Shown piece after piece: positions 10,712 through 23,343 of a stretch of 64,000 nucleotides of DNA. The stretch is from assembly GCF_025118155.1 (NCBI RefSeq), contig NW_026251394.1, positions 558,001 through 622,000 on the forward strand. Reading direction: 5' to 3'. The position numbers and the translations under genes are program-made. The notes beneath the pieces were generated by a model, which was not told where the DNA came from, made no database searches, and worked only from the letters and a program-made list of their open reading frames with translations. This DNA comes from Cokeromyces recurvatus (taxonomy: Eukaryota > Mucoromycota > Mucoromycetes > Mucorales > Mucoraceae). Numbering within the stretch: the stretch's first letter is position 1; every line of letters starts with the position of its first letter.

Positions 10712-12055
10712 TTACTCGCTCTCAAAGACAGCAGCCATACCCATACCAGTACCAATACACATAGAGGTAACGCCGACTTTTTTACCTTGACGTTTTAATT
10801 CAGGAAGTAAAGTAGCAATCTGTCGAGCACCGGTACAGCCTAAGGGATGACCAAAGGCAATGGCACCGCCCTTAGGGTTTACCTTTTCATAGGGGATACC
10901 CAATTTTTCAATAGAATAAACAGCTTGTGAGGCAAAGGCTTCATTGATTTCATAGATATCAACATCTTCCACCTTTAAACCAGCACGTTCAATGGCAACT
11001 GGAATAGCAAATGCAGGTCCTACGCCCATAATTTTGGGGGGGACACCCACGACAGCAGATGTGATATATTTACCTATAATGGGTAAACCATATCTTTCAG
11101 CTGTCTTTCGTTTCATTAATAAAACAGCAGCAGCACCATCAGAGACTTGAGAGGCATTGCCAGCGGTGGTTGTACCATTTTCATCAAAGGCAGGTTTAAG
11201 TTTAGCTAATGTCTCTGCGGTAGTGCCAGGACGAACACCGTCATCACGATCAACAACGATGGTTGTTTCTTTACCTTCTTTATCAACTACAGTGGCTTCT
11301 AAGGGAACAATTTCTGCATTGAATAAACCTTTCTTTTGTGCTTCAATTGCTTTAATATGAGATGCAGCTGCGAATTCATCCTGTTTAGTACGATTGACAT
11401 TAAATTGAGCAGCTACGTTTTCAGATGTAATACTATATATACAAGGGGAGAGAGAAAGAAGGAAGGAAGGAAGAATTTTTTTTTTTTAGAACAACATATC
11501 ATATAGAAACTATTTTTTTTTTACTTACCCCATAGGAATAAGACAATCAGCAGCAGCAGGACAAGCATCAGCAATCTTTTCAGAAGAAGGAGCAAGAGAG
11601 GCAGCACCATAAAATTTACTCATAGATTCAACACCAGCACCAATACCCACTTCAATCAATCCAGTTTGAATAGCATTAGCAATTTGAACAACAGCCTGAA
11701 GACCAGATGAGCATTGACGATTACAGGTACTAACTGCGGTCGCTTCAGGGAAACCAGCATAGAGAGCAGCCATACGAGCGTTTGTTGCACCCCCACCAGG
11801 AGACAAGACACCACCCACACAAATATCGTTCACCAACTTGGGATCAATTTTACTTTGATGAATGATTGCTTTAAAGACACCCGCCAAGATTTCTTCTGGG
11901 AGACTATCTTTAAAACCTCCCTTACGAGCACGAGTGATGGCAGAACGAAGTGCACTTACAATAACAACATCTTCAGGTGATTTCACTCCAATCTTGTTTG
12001 CCACATTGTCACTAGGTGCTAAATGAGCAGATACTTGTTGAAGACGAGAAGCCAT
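10712..12055 (-). CDS. POT1: Peroxisomal 3-ketoacyl-CoA thiolase with PTS2 signal
   Basis: Cleaves 3-ketoacyl-CoA with CoA in the last step of peroxisomal fatty-acid beta-oxidation. Two exons, complement(10712..11432, 11529..12055), separated by a 96-nt intron, give 415 aa, the usual family length. Residues 4-12, RLQQVSAHL, match the PTS2 consensus R-L-x5-H-L exactly, so import by Pex7 is expected. The nucleophilic cysteine is Cys115 in CNRQCSSGLQ. The C-terminal half carries EINEAFASQ, the catalytic His in GHPLGCTGARQ and the second catalytic Cys in MCIGTGMGMA. The exon join restores LIPMGITSENVAAQF. Convergent with the bZIP gene and divergent from CWC24. Function is secure; the yeast-type symbol is used by analogy. 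Confidence 0.95.
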
Positions 12056-12492
12056 TTGAGAATTATTTTTTTGTGTTTCAAATGTAATAAAAACAGAAAA
12101 GAGAAAGAGAAAAAAAGAGAGAGAGGGAAAATTTTATTATTTGTATTTGAATCAAGTAATAATGTGGAGTAAGCAAAATTACTATTGTGACTTTGGATTT
12201 TAAATAAGGACCATGAGAAATCTGAGAATTCACATGTCAATGATTATGCTGACGAATCAAAAATAATTCAATAGGTTAAAAAAAAAAGGAATTTAGGCAA
12301 CCTATTTACTTGTAATTTTTCCATTGATAAGATTGTCTTTTGTGTAGAAGGCTGCTGACCTTTTATAAGAAGGTAGAATGACTATTTTTAGCAAAGTGGA
12401 AGCCGTGTTACCATCACTTTTTTTGTAAGCCAAGACAACATCACAACAATGAGAATACATGAATGATAAGTCGTCTACTTGATGTAAAAAAA

Positions 12493-12524
<32 letters not shown>

Positions 12525-13602
12525 AAAAAAAGAAAAAGAAAAAAAAATAGCGCTAACGGAAAAGTAGTAAGTATTCATCTACAGTAGCTATCTAGTTAAT
12601 CATTTATTTATTTTTTGCCACATTATCATTTATACACCTTTAAACTTGGCATTGTCTTTATTAAACATTTCATTTCCAAAGGGGGGCGGCTACCATTGGA
12701 ATAATTATAAAATTTATGTAGTGTTCATTGTCTTTTTATTATCTAGTACGTCGAGTACTTTGGTACACTAACTATAGTATTTGATCTATTAAAGGATCAT
12801 GTGTGTGTGTGTGTTTGTTATTGTTGTAACATATTCGACATACCATGGGTAAATTAACAATGTTTGCTATTGGCATATTAAGATAAAAATATAGCTCATT
12901 TTTTTTTAATCTTTTCCTCACAAATACTACTTTTTCCTTGGGGTTGTGAAGTAGAAATTTGCCAAAGATATACTTTAAAGCCCTAAAGAAATTGTTAAAA
13001 AAAAAGGGGGAGGGGAGAGAGGAAGCAAGGAGCATAATTGCGTTTTATACCGTTAAGTCTATGAACGTAGTTGATAAAATGAAAGGATATTTTCATTATA
13101 ATGAATAAAACTATAGGATTCACTACAGTGTGTTTTGTTGTGGATACAATCAAGACTTGTGAATATAAATCATTGTTTTTGCCTTTATATCCACTTGTTT
13201 TAAAAAATACGATGAATAAATACCTTTCATTAAAGAAGCATAATACTTATAAGAGCTGTTTAGAATGAGGGGATAACTGTTTATAAAGATAATTGAGTTG
13301 AGGACAATTGAAATTATGTAAATAGAGTATAAACCATACCTCTCTCTTTCTCTTTTTTTTTCCTTTTAGGGAATACGAGGAAATAATTGAAAGATATGCT
13401 TATATACAAAAGCAAGCTGAAATAACCATGTCCTTTTTATTTTTATAAACTTGTATCAAATTCTTTGCATCAGAGATAATTTTAATTGGTAAATCCGGTA
13501 TTTAAAGAAAATGACTGCTATTTCACTCTATATGAGCAGTAGATGAATTTAATTTACTTTGCTTTTTTTTTTTTTTTCCACAAATATTACCCTTTTAATT
13601 CA
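12056..13602. other. Gene-free spacer, thiolase/CWC24 divergent promoters
   Basis: About 1.5 kb between divergent genes. It contains a long A-rich block with a few G interruptions (about 12484-12547), a GT run (about 12799-12814) and a T run just before the CWC24 start (about 13564-13577). The minus-strand open frame at 12772-13035 lacks coding character. Nothing else recognised. Confidence 0.55.
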
Positions 13603-14670
13603 ATGTCCAATACAACAGACAATATCATACCCATTAATTCTAAAGAAGATTCAGTCTCCTTCTTTAAAAAGAGATCAACGAATAAAAATATTCGTAAACG
13701 TAAAGCACCAATGAAAACTCGCAGTGATTCTGATGACGACGACGACGATGATGATGAAGAGGATGAAGTTGTATCTGAAGTTGTCACAAAAGAACGTAAA
13801 ACAGGTTTAAATCCATTTGTTCAAAGTACTCGCAAGAGACGTTCAAAGAAAAATGAAGATGATGAAAGTGAAGAAGAGGAAGATTTAGTTGGCGTTCAAT
13901 ATGCTGCTGATCGATCTACAAACATAAAAAAGAGTGATGCTACACGATATGACACTGAATGGGAACTTGAAAAGAATGAATTAGATAAACGAAATAAAAC
14001 GGATGAACCTAAAAAGAATGTTCTTAATTCTAAAATGTCGATTGGACCTCAACGTGCACCTGCTAATCTTCGAGTAACAGCTAGATTTGATTATCAACCA
14101 GATATTTGTAAAGATTATAAAGGTAGAATTGATTGATTCATTCATTTACTTTATATATATATATATATATATTATATACTGAATCTTATTTTATTAGAAA
14201 CTGGTTTTTGTGGTTATGGAGATACTTGTATTTTCTTACATGACCGTGGTGATTACAAGACAGGCTGGCAATTAGAAAAAGAATGGGAAGAAGCACAAAA
14301 GAATAAAAGTCATTTTGGAGCAAGTGATCCAACTAAATATGTCATTTCAGATGATGATGATGATTCCGATGATGAATTACCATTTGCTTGCCTAATTTGT
14401 CGACAGGAATTTGTAGACCCTGTCGTGACTCGTTGTGAGCATTACTTTTGTGAATCTTGTGCTTTAAAAAATTATAAAAAATCACCCAAGTGTTTTGCCT
14501 GTGGTGCGCCTACACAAGGGGTATTTAATACAGCCAAGAAATTAATTGCAAAATTAGAAGAAAAAAAGAAGCGTATAGCAGAAGGAAAAGAAAGCGATAT
14601 TGAAGAAGATGATGGATTTATTGAAGGTTTAGAGACAAGGAATGATGATACTGAAGAAGAAGAAGAATAA
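13603..14670 (+). CDS. CWC24: Pre-mRNA splicing factor CWC24 (RNF113A-like)
   Basis: Spliceosome-associated zinc-finger/RING protein that protects the 5' splice site before the first catalytic step. Two exons, 13603-14122 and 14198-14670, with a 75-nt intron rich in TA, give 330 aa. I prefer the ATG at 13603 (MSNTTDN) over an in-frame ATG 20 codons upstream (13543) because the upstream extension is a poly-Phe read of a T tract. The N-terminus is acidic/basic (an Asp run, then KRRSKK). The CCCH finger C-x8-C-x5-C-x3-H (Cys169, 178, 184, His188) spans the splice junction, and the RING finger lies at about 238-278 (CLICRQEF ... CEHYFCESC ... CFAC). The C-terminus is highly acidic. Domain order and length match the family well. 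Confidence 0.93.
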
Positions 14671-16062
14671 TACACAGCATAAAATGATGTGAACACGTAA
14701 AGCTTCACCAAGTAATAATCCATTTTTTATTCGTATAATAATAAATAAAGGAAAATACGACTATTCACTTATACCCTTGCTTATGTAATAGAGATATTTT
14801 AAATCACAAGGATTATAATACCATGTAAAGTAAATAAAAAAGTGATTATCTAAAACTCCATGTCTTTTTTTATACAAACACTTCTTTTGTAGATTATCAT
14901 CATCTACAACAAGAATAACCTAAAAAATTTCTGATTTTATATAAATATTGCTAATTTTCCTTTCTTTTTTATTTTATTTTCCTTTTTATTCTATTTTATT
15001 ATTTTTTACCCTTTTTTTTTTTTTTTTTTTTACTTTTCTCTATCATATCTCTCTTTACACTTTCTTTTTATTATGCTTTAAAACGAATAATATCGATTAT
15101 TGTTGTATATTCATTGTAATTGGCGAGATAAGAATTCATCCAATAAGATATAACTTGTATTCTAAAAATGGAAATTTGGTGTTAGTATCGTCCATAAATG
15201 TGAAACATACCATATATATTATTTGTATATGAAAATAAAAAAAAAAAAACAGATAAGCTAGCTATAAGGCTCTATTATATTTATGTTTATAGTTATTTAT
15301 TTATTTAATTAAAATAATAACAAATGATATAAATAATACCAATTTCTTTTTATCTATGTCTCCATATTTGTATATAAAATGTAGGTTTAAAGCAATCAAT
15401 TGAAAATTAAATCTCCGGATTAGCATCTTTTCTCACTTGAAATGACTCATTAGGGTTATTCTTTTGGTTTCAAAAGCTGATGTGTACAAAAAAAAAAAAA
15501 TTTTTTCTATTTAAATAACTATGCACGCATATCTTTTTATTTCCTTTTTTTTTTTTTTTCTTCGCTTATTTTTTTCTTTAGTTAAATTCCCTTACTATTA
15601 ATTATTTCTTTTTTGTTGCTTTAACTAAACGCGCAAATTATACACTTAACTAATTTTAATTAAATTCCTGAAACCCTTTTAAACAAGCTATAAAACCCTC
15701 CTTTTTTTATTTTATCGAGTTGTGTACATTTTTAATAGTGAAATGTACACTTTTACCTTTTAATTAATTAATTATTTTATCTTTTTAACTCCTCCTTTTT
15801 TTTTTTTAAAGAATAAGTAAAAAAAAAAAAAAAAAAAAAAAAAGTTAAATAATAACAAGAAACAAGTCAAATAAATAAGCAAATACATTAAACAAGATGG
15901 CCTACTATTATATGTTTAACGGAAAGCACGTAGGAAACGACGTAGATTGAAACAGAAAACAAAGAAAACCATTATCAGCATTTATATTATACACATATAC
16001 AAACTAAAATAGTCACAAATTACACATTTATCAATTATTAACAACAATTAATATTATCCATC
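14671..16062. promoter_or_regulatory. Spacer upstream of the GATA factor
   Basis: About 1.4 kb with T-rich tracts (about 15010-15030, 15547-15559) and an A run (about 15818-15843). The last 220 bp before the GATA ATG are A/C-rich, which fits a 5' leader. The open frame at 14948-15232 is a poly-Phe read of T tracts. No gene recognised. Confidence 0.5.
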
Positions 16063-17403
16063 ATGAATACAACAACAACAACAAATATCCAAGAAAACTT
16101 GAATTTTATTACATATCAAGATCCTTTGCTCTTCCAGCAATTGGACACATTATCTCATCAACTTCCTACTTTTTCTGAAAATGAAGCTCTTTTTACTGAC
16201 CTCTTCAAAGATCCTACTATCGATCAATTATTACTCTCTGTTTATAACTCTCCTATTTCATCCCCTGATTCTTCTGCATCCGAAACTTTAGATAGTCCTT
16301 CCACTACTTTACTTCAAGATAGTCCTTCTAATACTTTACTTCAAGATAGTTTCTTGGATGATTTCTTAACTACCTCTCATCCTATGACTTATGACTTTGG
16401 TGCATTAGAAAAATTGATTCATTCGGAAGAGGTGTCTGCTGCTACTGAGACTGGAAAAGGCCAAGAACAAGAACAAAAAGAAAAAGTAAAGGAACAACAA
16501 CCCATACGTTTAAAGCAACGTTCAACAAAGAAGAATCAACTTCAAGGACAATCCACAATGTCTATCAAGATTAATACTCAGAAATCAACTAAACCTCCTC
16601 GTAAGTTGGAGTGTTTTAATTGTAAAGTAACCAAGACTCCTCTATGGCGTAGAACACCTGATCGTCAACATTCTCTCTGTAATGCTTGTGGACTTTATTA
16701 TAAGCAATACAATACGCATCGTCCTCTTCATGTTCGTAATAAGACTCATACAATTCGTGCTCATCCTTATGCTTGCGAACGTGTTTTACCTATTACTATT
16801 ATTCAGCAACAAGAAAAGGATTCCTCCTCTTCCTCTACTACTACTACTACCTTAACAACAACAACAACAACAGCAGAAGAAGTAAATAACAATCAATCAG
16901 TAGGACAAGAATGTGCTAATTGTCATCAAACTCAAACTCCTCTTTGGCGAAAGAATGAACGCGGTGAACCTGTTTGCAATGCATGTGGTTTGTATGCTAA
17001 ACTTCATCATCGAGATCGTCCTGTAGAATTACGCAAGACAACTATACAAAGACGTAGACGTGATTGGCATTCTGACGAAACAGAAGAAGAAGAAGTAGTA
17101 GTAGTAGCAATAGACGAAGCATCTGAAGGCTCACGACAATCAAGTCAAGAACAGCAGAATACGATCCTCGAAACTAATCATTCAAATTCACCTGAATCGT
17201 GTGCTACACCACCACCACCACCATCACAGGCCTTATCTCCTTTAAATTCTCCATTAGCTGGCCTTGAGGCAGAAGATACCCGCTTTGTTTCTCTTTTACT
17301 TCAAATGGATCGTGATCAAATGCATGGTTTCCTTGAAACGCTTGAACGTAGATGTGGTTTCCTAAAGACCCTTCTTAGCACCCCTGCTCTTAACAATAAA
17401 TAA
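16063..17403 (+). CDS. GATA-type transcription factor with two zinc fingers
   Basis: Single-exon 446-aa protein. Finger 1 has Cys184, 187, 206 and 209 (C-x2-C-x18-C-x2-C, with TPLWRRTPD and [12 protein letters not shown]); finger 2 has Cys284, 287, 305 and 308 (C-x2-C-x17-C-x2-C, with [20 protein letters not shown]). Both should bind GATA-core DNA. Fungal two-finger GATA proteins include the siderophore repressors (SreA/Urbs1), but the cysteine-rich linker that binds iron in those is absent here: the 74-residue linker has one cysteine and a Thr/Ser run. The N-terminus has a near repeat ([18 protein letters not shown]) and acidic-hydrophobic segments that could activate transcription; the C-terminus has a helical [21 protein letters not shown] segment. 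The target pathway cannot be told from sequence. Confidence 0.92.
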   Translation: MNTTTTTNIQENLNFITYQDPLLFQQLDTLSHQLPTFSENEALFTDLFKDPTIDQLLLSVYNSPISSPDSSASETLDSPSTTLLQDSPSNTLLQDSFLDDFLTTSHPMTYDFGALEKLIHSEEVSAATETGKGQEQEQKEKVKEQQPIRLKQRSTKKNQLQGQSTMSIKINTQKSTKPPRKLECFNCKVTKTPLWRRTPDRQHSLCNACGLYYKQYNTHRPLHVRNKTHTIRAHPYACERVLPITIIQQQEKDSSSSSTTTTTLTTTTTTAEEVNNNQSVGQECANCHQTQTPLWRKNERGEPVCNACGLYAKLHHRDRPVELRKTTIQRRRRDWHSDETEEEEVVVVAIDEASEGSRQSSQEQQNTILETNHSNSPESCATPPPPPSQALSPLNSPLAGLEAEDTRFVSLLLQMDRDQMHGFLETLERRCGFLKTLLSTPALNNK

Positions 17404-18962
17404 TTCTATATATAAAATTTACTTCAACTTTAAAAAAAATAAAAAAATAAATTATTTATAGACTTATAGCTAATCTATTATGTGTGTATACGTTAATATA
17501 TATATTTTTTTTCAAGATATATAAGAATTTTTTTTTTCTTTTTCATATACATATATATTATTTGAAAAGCAAAACTTGCCCATTAACGCTTTGATTTCAC
17601 ACTTATCTACGTTATCATAACAAATTCTTTATTTTTATAAAGTTACAAAATATGTAACTATGACTTTCATATTTGACAATCTACTACAAATCAATTTCCT
17701 TCATCCCTGACACTGCCATCGGAAGATGAAAAAAAAAGAAGATTTTTTCCCGTGAAATATTTAATTAGCAGCAGCAGCAGCAACAGCAATTGTGCCTTAA
17801 AGTCTACTTTTTTATCAACAATGAGTAAATGTATAACAAAGTAGAAAGAAAAAAACAAGCAAATCTGATTATAGTAAGCTATACTTTATACATAAATAAC
17901 GTGTCACTAAAAGAAGAAAATTGCAATAATAATAAAAACAAAAACAAAAGGAGGGGGGACGTCATCAGCCAAGTTGGGTGTATTTATGTATGATTGGAAG
18001 AGAAGTTATGACACACTATTCCAGTAAACAAATTCCTTTTTCTACACAAATTTATCTCATCATAAAGTAGAGAATAAAAGGTATTTTAATATAAAATAAC
18101 CCATTTCTATTTCTGTTTTTTTTTTCTTCAAGTGGGGATAGGTTATGAAACTATGTCCGCTTTCGAATAAAAAGTGACGCTATCTCAGTAAGCTTTTATC
18201 TATGCTCGTGATTTAAAAAAAAAATTGTGCCCGGGAAAAAAAAAAGCTATGCTGTACGTCATAACAATAGCTACTCTTCCGTTGTCCTTTATATACATGG
18301 ATGTTAAGTTAATATAGAAACTAATTCTTATCAAACAAATAATATATTATTCACCAAGACTATTTACATGTTATATGTTTATTTGGATGAAAGGATATGT
18401 TATATATAAAAAAAAAGAGGCTTTAAAAACATGACTATTTTGCTTTAAAAGGTGGAGAGGATCGACGTTTCTAAATGTATACGTATTGATGAGAAAAAAG
18501 AGAAAAATGATGAATGATGACTGTGTTAAAAAAAAACAAACTAAAATGAATTACACGCAATCAAATATTATTAAAAAATAACCTAAAACTTTCTGCCCGT
18601 GTCACACTAAAAAAGCTTCTTCTTATAAAGGAAGAAAAGATCTACGTAGTAATAAAGATAACAAAGTAATAATATAATGGTTAATGTACGTCTCTTATTG
18701 GATTAAGCTTTTTATTAAGTGTAATATGAATTAGATCAATTCCAAACCTTTTAAGGACTGAACAGATTTTTTTTTTTTTTTAACTCCACTTATTTTATAC
18801 GTTTAAGCAATTGCTGGTACATACAATAATATCTGTACGTATGTATTTTATGAATTCTGTCTTTTTTCTCTTATACACAAATATATAATTTTTTTTTATT
18901 AGTTAATCAAACTTTATCCGTTTTTTTTTTCTTTTTTCTTTTTTTTTTTTTCCTTTGTTGAT
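17404..18962. promoter_or_regulatory. Spacer upstream of the C2H2 factor
   Basis: About 1.6 kb without coding character. It holds a short CAG run (17768-17782), several A runs, and a T-rich pyrimidine tract (about 18919-18954) directly before the next start codon. Nothing else recognised. Confidence 0.5.
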
Positions 18963-20604
18963 ATGATACCTGTTAATAATACAAATGCAACTAATATAAA
19001 AAAGAAAAATGTCACCATGACAAATAATGCTACTATAGTAACTGTACCTGAACTGCCTTCTTCTTCTTCTTCTTCTACCACCGATATAAACTACTATAAT
19101 TCAGGTACTTCTACATTCAATTATTATTTTCCATCGGCGACTACTATCCAACAACCTACTTATCTGAATTCAGCAGTATCCACTCACTCTCATCATGAAT
19201 TATTTTCACCTCATCATTCATTACCTCCTCTAACATGTTTATTAGCTTCAAAAAAGACTCTGTCAAATCAGCAACAATCATCAAATCATGAAATGGATCA
19301 TACAAGTAACCCCTCTTCTGCTGTTATTACTTCTAATCATCATCAACACCAACACCAACAACAACAACAACATTCAAAGAATAGACTGGATAAATCTTCA
19401 TATCTTTCATTAAATGGTAATATAAATAACAAAGATGATAGCGTTAGCAAGTATTATTTAAAGTCGCAACAAACCTCTTGTTCTTTTCCTCGATATAAAA
19501 AGGATACGGAATATCAAAGAACATCTATCTATCCACCAGAGTCATCCCATGTGATGAGAAATAATCATGTTTCAGTATCAACAAGACGTGGTGGTAGTGG
19601 TGGTGGTGGTTTGTATGTCTTACCATCTCAACAACAACTACCACCACCAACAGATGTAATAGTACAATCTCAATATGGCTTAGTTTCTGATAATCATAAT
19701 ATGATGATGCCATCTTCTTCAGATCTTTCCATGTTTCCTCAATCCTCTTTACAACCTCATTCAAGTGGAGAAGGTCAGGACGAGTTTTATCCTTTACCAT
19801 CACCACCTACATCTATAGTGGATCGTGTTCCTATCGTTACTAGTCATGCTGCTCATGTTATTATGACAGAGGATAGTAGTGATATGAGTAACAATAATAG
19901 AAAGATATTCTCGTTTGTACCTCTTCCTGGATTAAATCAAAGGAAACGACCGAGAAGAAAATATCATGAAGTTGAGCGACTCTATCATTGCAATTATCTA
20001 ACTTGTACGAAGGCTTATGGAACTTTAAATCATTTAAATGCTCATGTGTCCATGCAAAGACATGTAAATAATAATAATAATAATACGTTATTTAATATGA
20101 TGTGTGTTTTAACATGCAAATTGATAATAGGGACCTAAAAGACAGCCATCTGAATTTAAAGAACTTCGTAAAATGTGGAGAAAACAGAAACGAGCGAATA
20201 CACAACATGGTCATCATTCATCTTCAAGTAATACAAGCCAAGGACAAAGGATTCACCAAAGTTTAGATGCCTTTCCTTCTTCGTCTTCTTCTTCTTTGAG
20301 AAATAATTATAATGATATTATCTTGAACCATCCTTCACTTATTGCTTCTTCTACATCTTTAAACCAACAAAACTATTATGTTATTCATAACAATCAGCAG
20401 ACTTCTTCTATGCCACCTTATCCTATGCAGCAGCAGCAGCAGCAGCAACAACAACAACAACAACAAATACATCCTACTTTACTCTCTCATGCTCATCCTT
20501 CTTCTCCAGCTGGTCACTGGATTCATCATCAAAATACGCATCAAAATCCACCTATTCAGCAATATCATCTTACTCCAACTGAATTTATGCCCCATGGATA
20601 TTAA
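18963..20604 (+). CDS. C2H2 zinc-finger regulator, Con7-like
   Basis: Two exons, 18963-20063 and 20131-20604, with a 67-nt intron, give about 524 aa. One C2H2 finger is present: Cys343, Cys348, His361, His367 (C-x4-C-x12-H-x5-H) with the core KAYGTLNHLNAHV. The intron falls immediately after the last zinc ligand, and splicing adds GPKRQPSEFKELRKMWRKQKR, a basic extension. The pair KAYGTLNHLNAHV plus PKR..EFKE.RK is typical of the fungal Con7/YPR013C group of transcription factors. The rest is low complexity: Ser, His and Gln runs (a 14-Gln run in exon 2), a Gly run and RRK patches. DNA targets are not deducible. A read-through of the intron would end the protein shortly after the finger, losing the basic extension. 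Confidence 0.85.
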
Positions 20605-21027
20605 AGAATTATTTCATTCAATGAAACTTATTATGTTGTCTACATGAATTTTTATATAAAAAAGTAAAAAGAAAAAAAAATGATAATTATTATTATTATT
20701 AAATATGTTCCTTAATAATCTTGATGTTGTATTAAAAAAAGTACTAATTAGTTTATAGATAAGAGAGTATCATAATTATTATTTTTTTTTCTCTATTAAC
20801 TTGGTGATATTCAACGTTGTACCTTTTATATATATAATAAATTTGTAGATTATACATAGATTGTGTTCTTTTTTCTTCCAAATAATAATAAAACCAAAAA
20901 AAAAAAAAAAAAAAAAAAGATTAAAGCATTAGCTCAAGAGCAAGGCATCTATTAAAATATGAAATACAATATCTAATCTATACTTGATAATCATCAGTGA
21001 TTACCCCCTTTTTTTTATGTTTTATTT

Positions 21028-21069
<42 letters not shown>

Positions 21070-23343
21070 ATTCAAAAAGGTATATAGAAACTTATTAAAT
21101 ATGGGTTATTAATTGTAAGAAAAAGTATCCAAAAGAATATATCTTCTTGTAATAATTATAGTCTGTAAAGTATTTATATCCTTTGTGAATAAAATTGGTA
21201 GGTAAGAGTAAACTATGATATACATAACAACAGTAGGGAGATGATGGTGACAGGAGTTTATTATATTCATTCATATATGATAGTGACTTATGCTGTTCTT
21301 TATATATATATATATATACCGTATAGATCATTTAAATCAGCCATCACACATCGTCACCATGTTTCTTCTACTATATACATACATGTTTAGATATCCCAAT
21401 AGATTTTATTATCGCACTGCTTAACCAGGTAATATCTATTCGATTATATAAGCCTACGATTGATTTGGCTCTTGTGTTTGCTTTTCTCAGAAAAAAAATT
21501 CAATAGTCAATTTATATCTTTATCCTTTTTTTTTTTTTTACAAAATAAGTTTCCTTTCTTCAATCAATGTAGTTAATAACAATAAATATTTGGTTTTTAC
21601 TAAAACTATATCCACCTCAAGGAAAAAAAAAACGAGCTAGTCCAGTATATTATTAAATTATTTAAAGTGAAAGTATATTATTCATTAGTTTTGACTTGTT
21701 TTGACCTAATCTAGTTATTTAAGATAAACTTCCACTTTGTATTATTATTTTCTTATTTAATAAACTCTTTACAGCCTTACAAGCCCGCAAAAAAAAAAAG
21801 TAAAATTCTTATTTGCAAATTAATTAAGAGAGGGAGGGATAGAAAATTCCTTTTCACTCTATAATACAAAGTTTTTTTTTTGGATTCTTAACGAAGATGA
21901 TTTAGGAAAGTTTTTCAATGAGTCTGGATATGAGCAATTATAAATGAAAGTTGATGAAGAACGAATGAAGTGAAAAAAAGAGAGAGAAAGAAAAAAAAAA
22001 GCGGCCATAAGCATGTGAGACAGACAGAAACTTTTTAAAAAACTGAAAGCCTGAATACAAGGAAAACTAACTCTTGTAGAGTAAAGTATATTGTAAGGTT
22101 CTTCATTACTCAGAATCAACCTTTGAAACTTGTTTGAAGAGAGAATCTGTATAATAAAATTCGCATACTATAATGCAAAAGTTGTGTGTATAATAAGTTT
22201 CTATAAAAAGGTTTATTACCATAATGTACAAATAATTTATGAAGAGCGTATGGCCCTTTTTTCTTTACTCATATTTGTATATTTTATTACACAAGCACAG
22301 AGATATTTTAATATTTTGACTCACTTTGCTGTCTTCTCCGGTTATCATTATTCTTGTGTAATATCAAAAATCAGTATTAGAAAATGTTATGGCTGTGTTA
22401 GAAAAAAAAAAGGGGGGAAGAAGGAAAAAATCCTTACAAAATAAAAAATGCTGTCAGTTGTTATGGTAAAATTTTATGAAGGAACAATATTTATTTGTAT
22501 AAAATAAAAATATAAACAGTCTGATGATGATTTTGTATCTTGTTTTTTTTTTTTTGTTTCAAATCAAAGAATTTTATTAAAAAAAATTACGCTTATTGTT
22601 CTTGAACCAGGGGTAAATATCCTGTTGGGGGAGGGAAAGATAAATAACAAGAATACATTTATTTAAAATACATTTAATTTACCCCCATAAAAAAAAATAT
22701 GTTTTTAATTTTCTGGCGGGGACTAGAAGGAAAAGAGAAAATAGATCACTTAAATTAAACTCATGAATAAATGAATAAAAATAATTAATATGAAACCAAA
22801 AAAAAATAAAAAGAAAGCAATAGTGTGGGGTAAAATATAAAAAAATGATATAATATATGAATTATCTACAAAGATTAAACCTTTGTTTATACTTTTTTCT
22901 TTTACCCCAAAAGGATCAATAGATCAAGATTGTCCCCAAAATCGAACATAAAGTAATGTAGAAAATAAAATAAAAAGCTTTATTTTAACTTTCCCGCTTG
23001 TTGGGGTATTCTCTATAATGATTGGCAATCATTTCTATCTCAGTTTCTAGCTTTAGTTGCTTTATTATTATTTTTATTACCAGGAAAGGTGGGGGGCGAA
23101 AGGAGAAGAGGAAGAAAAAAGTTTATACTCGACATTCTTCTTTCTTCTTCTTCTTTTTTTTTTTTTTTAATTTTAATATTTTTATCTGGAAAGAGCAATC
23201 AATAGAGAAAGAAGGGATAGATATTAATTCGATTGTATATAATTCTTACACACATACTCCCCTCTATATTTATCAATTTTGAACGTGCATTAATATAAAC
23301 AAAGTTTCTTGTTTCTATACCAAATAACAATAACAATTTCAAA
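20605..23343. promoter_or_regulatory. 2.7-kb spacer upstream of acetyl-CoA carboxylase
   Basis: Long AT-rich spacer with A runs (about 20896-20918 and 21033-21067), a TA repeat near 21303-21319 and T tracts near 23153-23168. An inverted CCAAT core (ATTGG) occurs at about 23021, roughly 320 bp upstream of the ACC start, and may be functional. Open frames here (21095-21331, 21859-22119 minus; 22130-22444, 23022-23282 plus) are low-complexity and not convincing genes. Confidence 0.45.

Noticed and set aside
12772..13035. Minus-strand 87-codon frame between thiolase and CWC24
   Set aside because: No family resemblance; composition like the surrounding spacer.
13543..13602. Upstream in-frame ATG for CWC24
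   Set aside because: The added 20 residues are mostly Phe read from a T tract; the ATG at 13603 gives a normal N-terminus.
22130..22444. Plus-strand 104-codon frame upstream of ACC1
   Set aside because: Low-complexity, Ile/Phe/Tyr-rich, no splice or family support.
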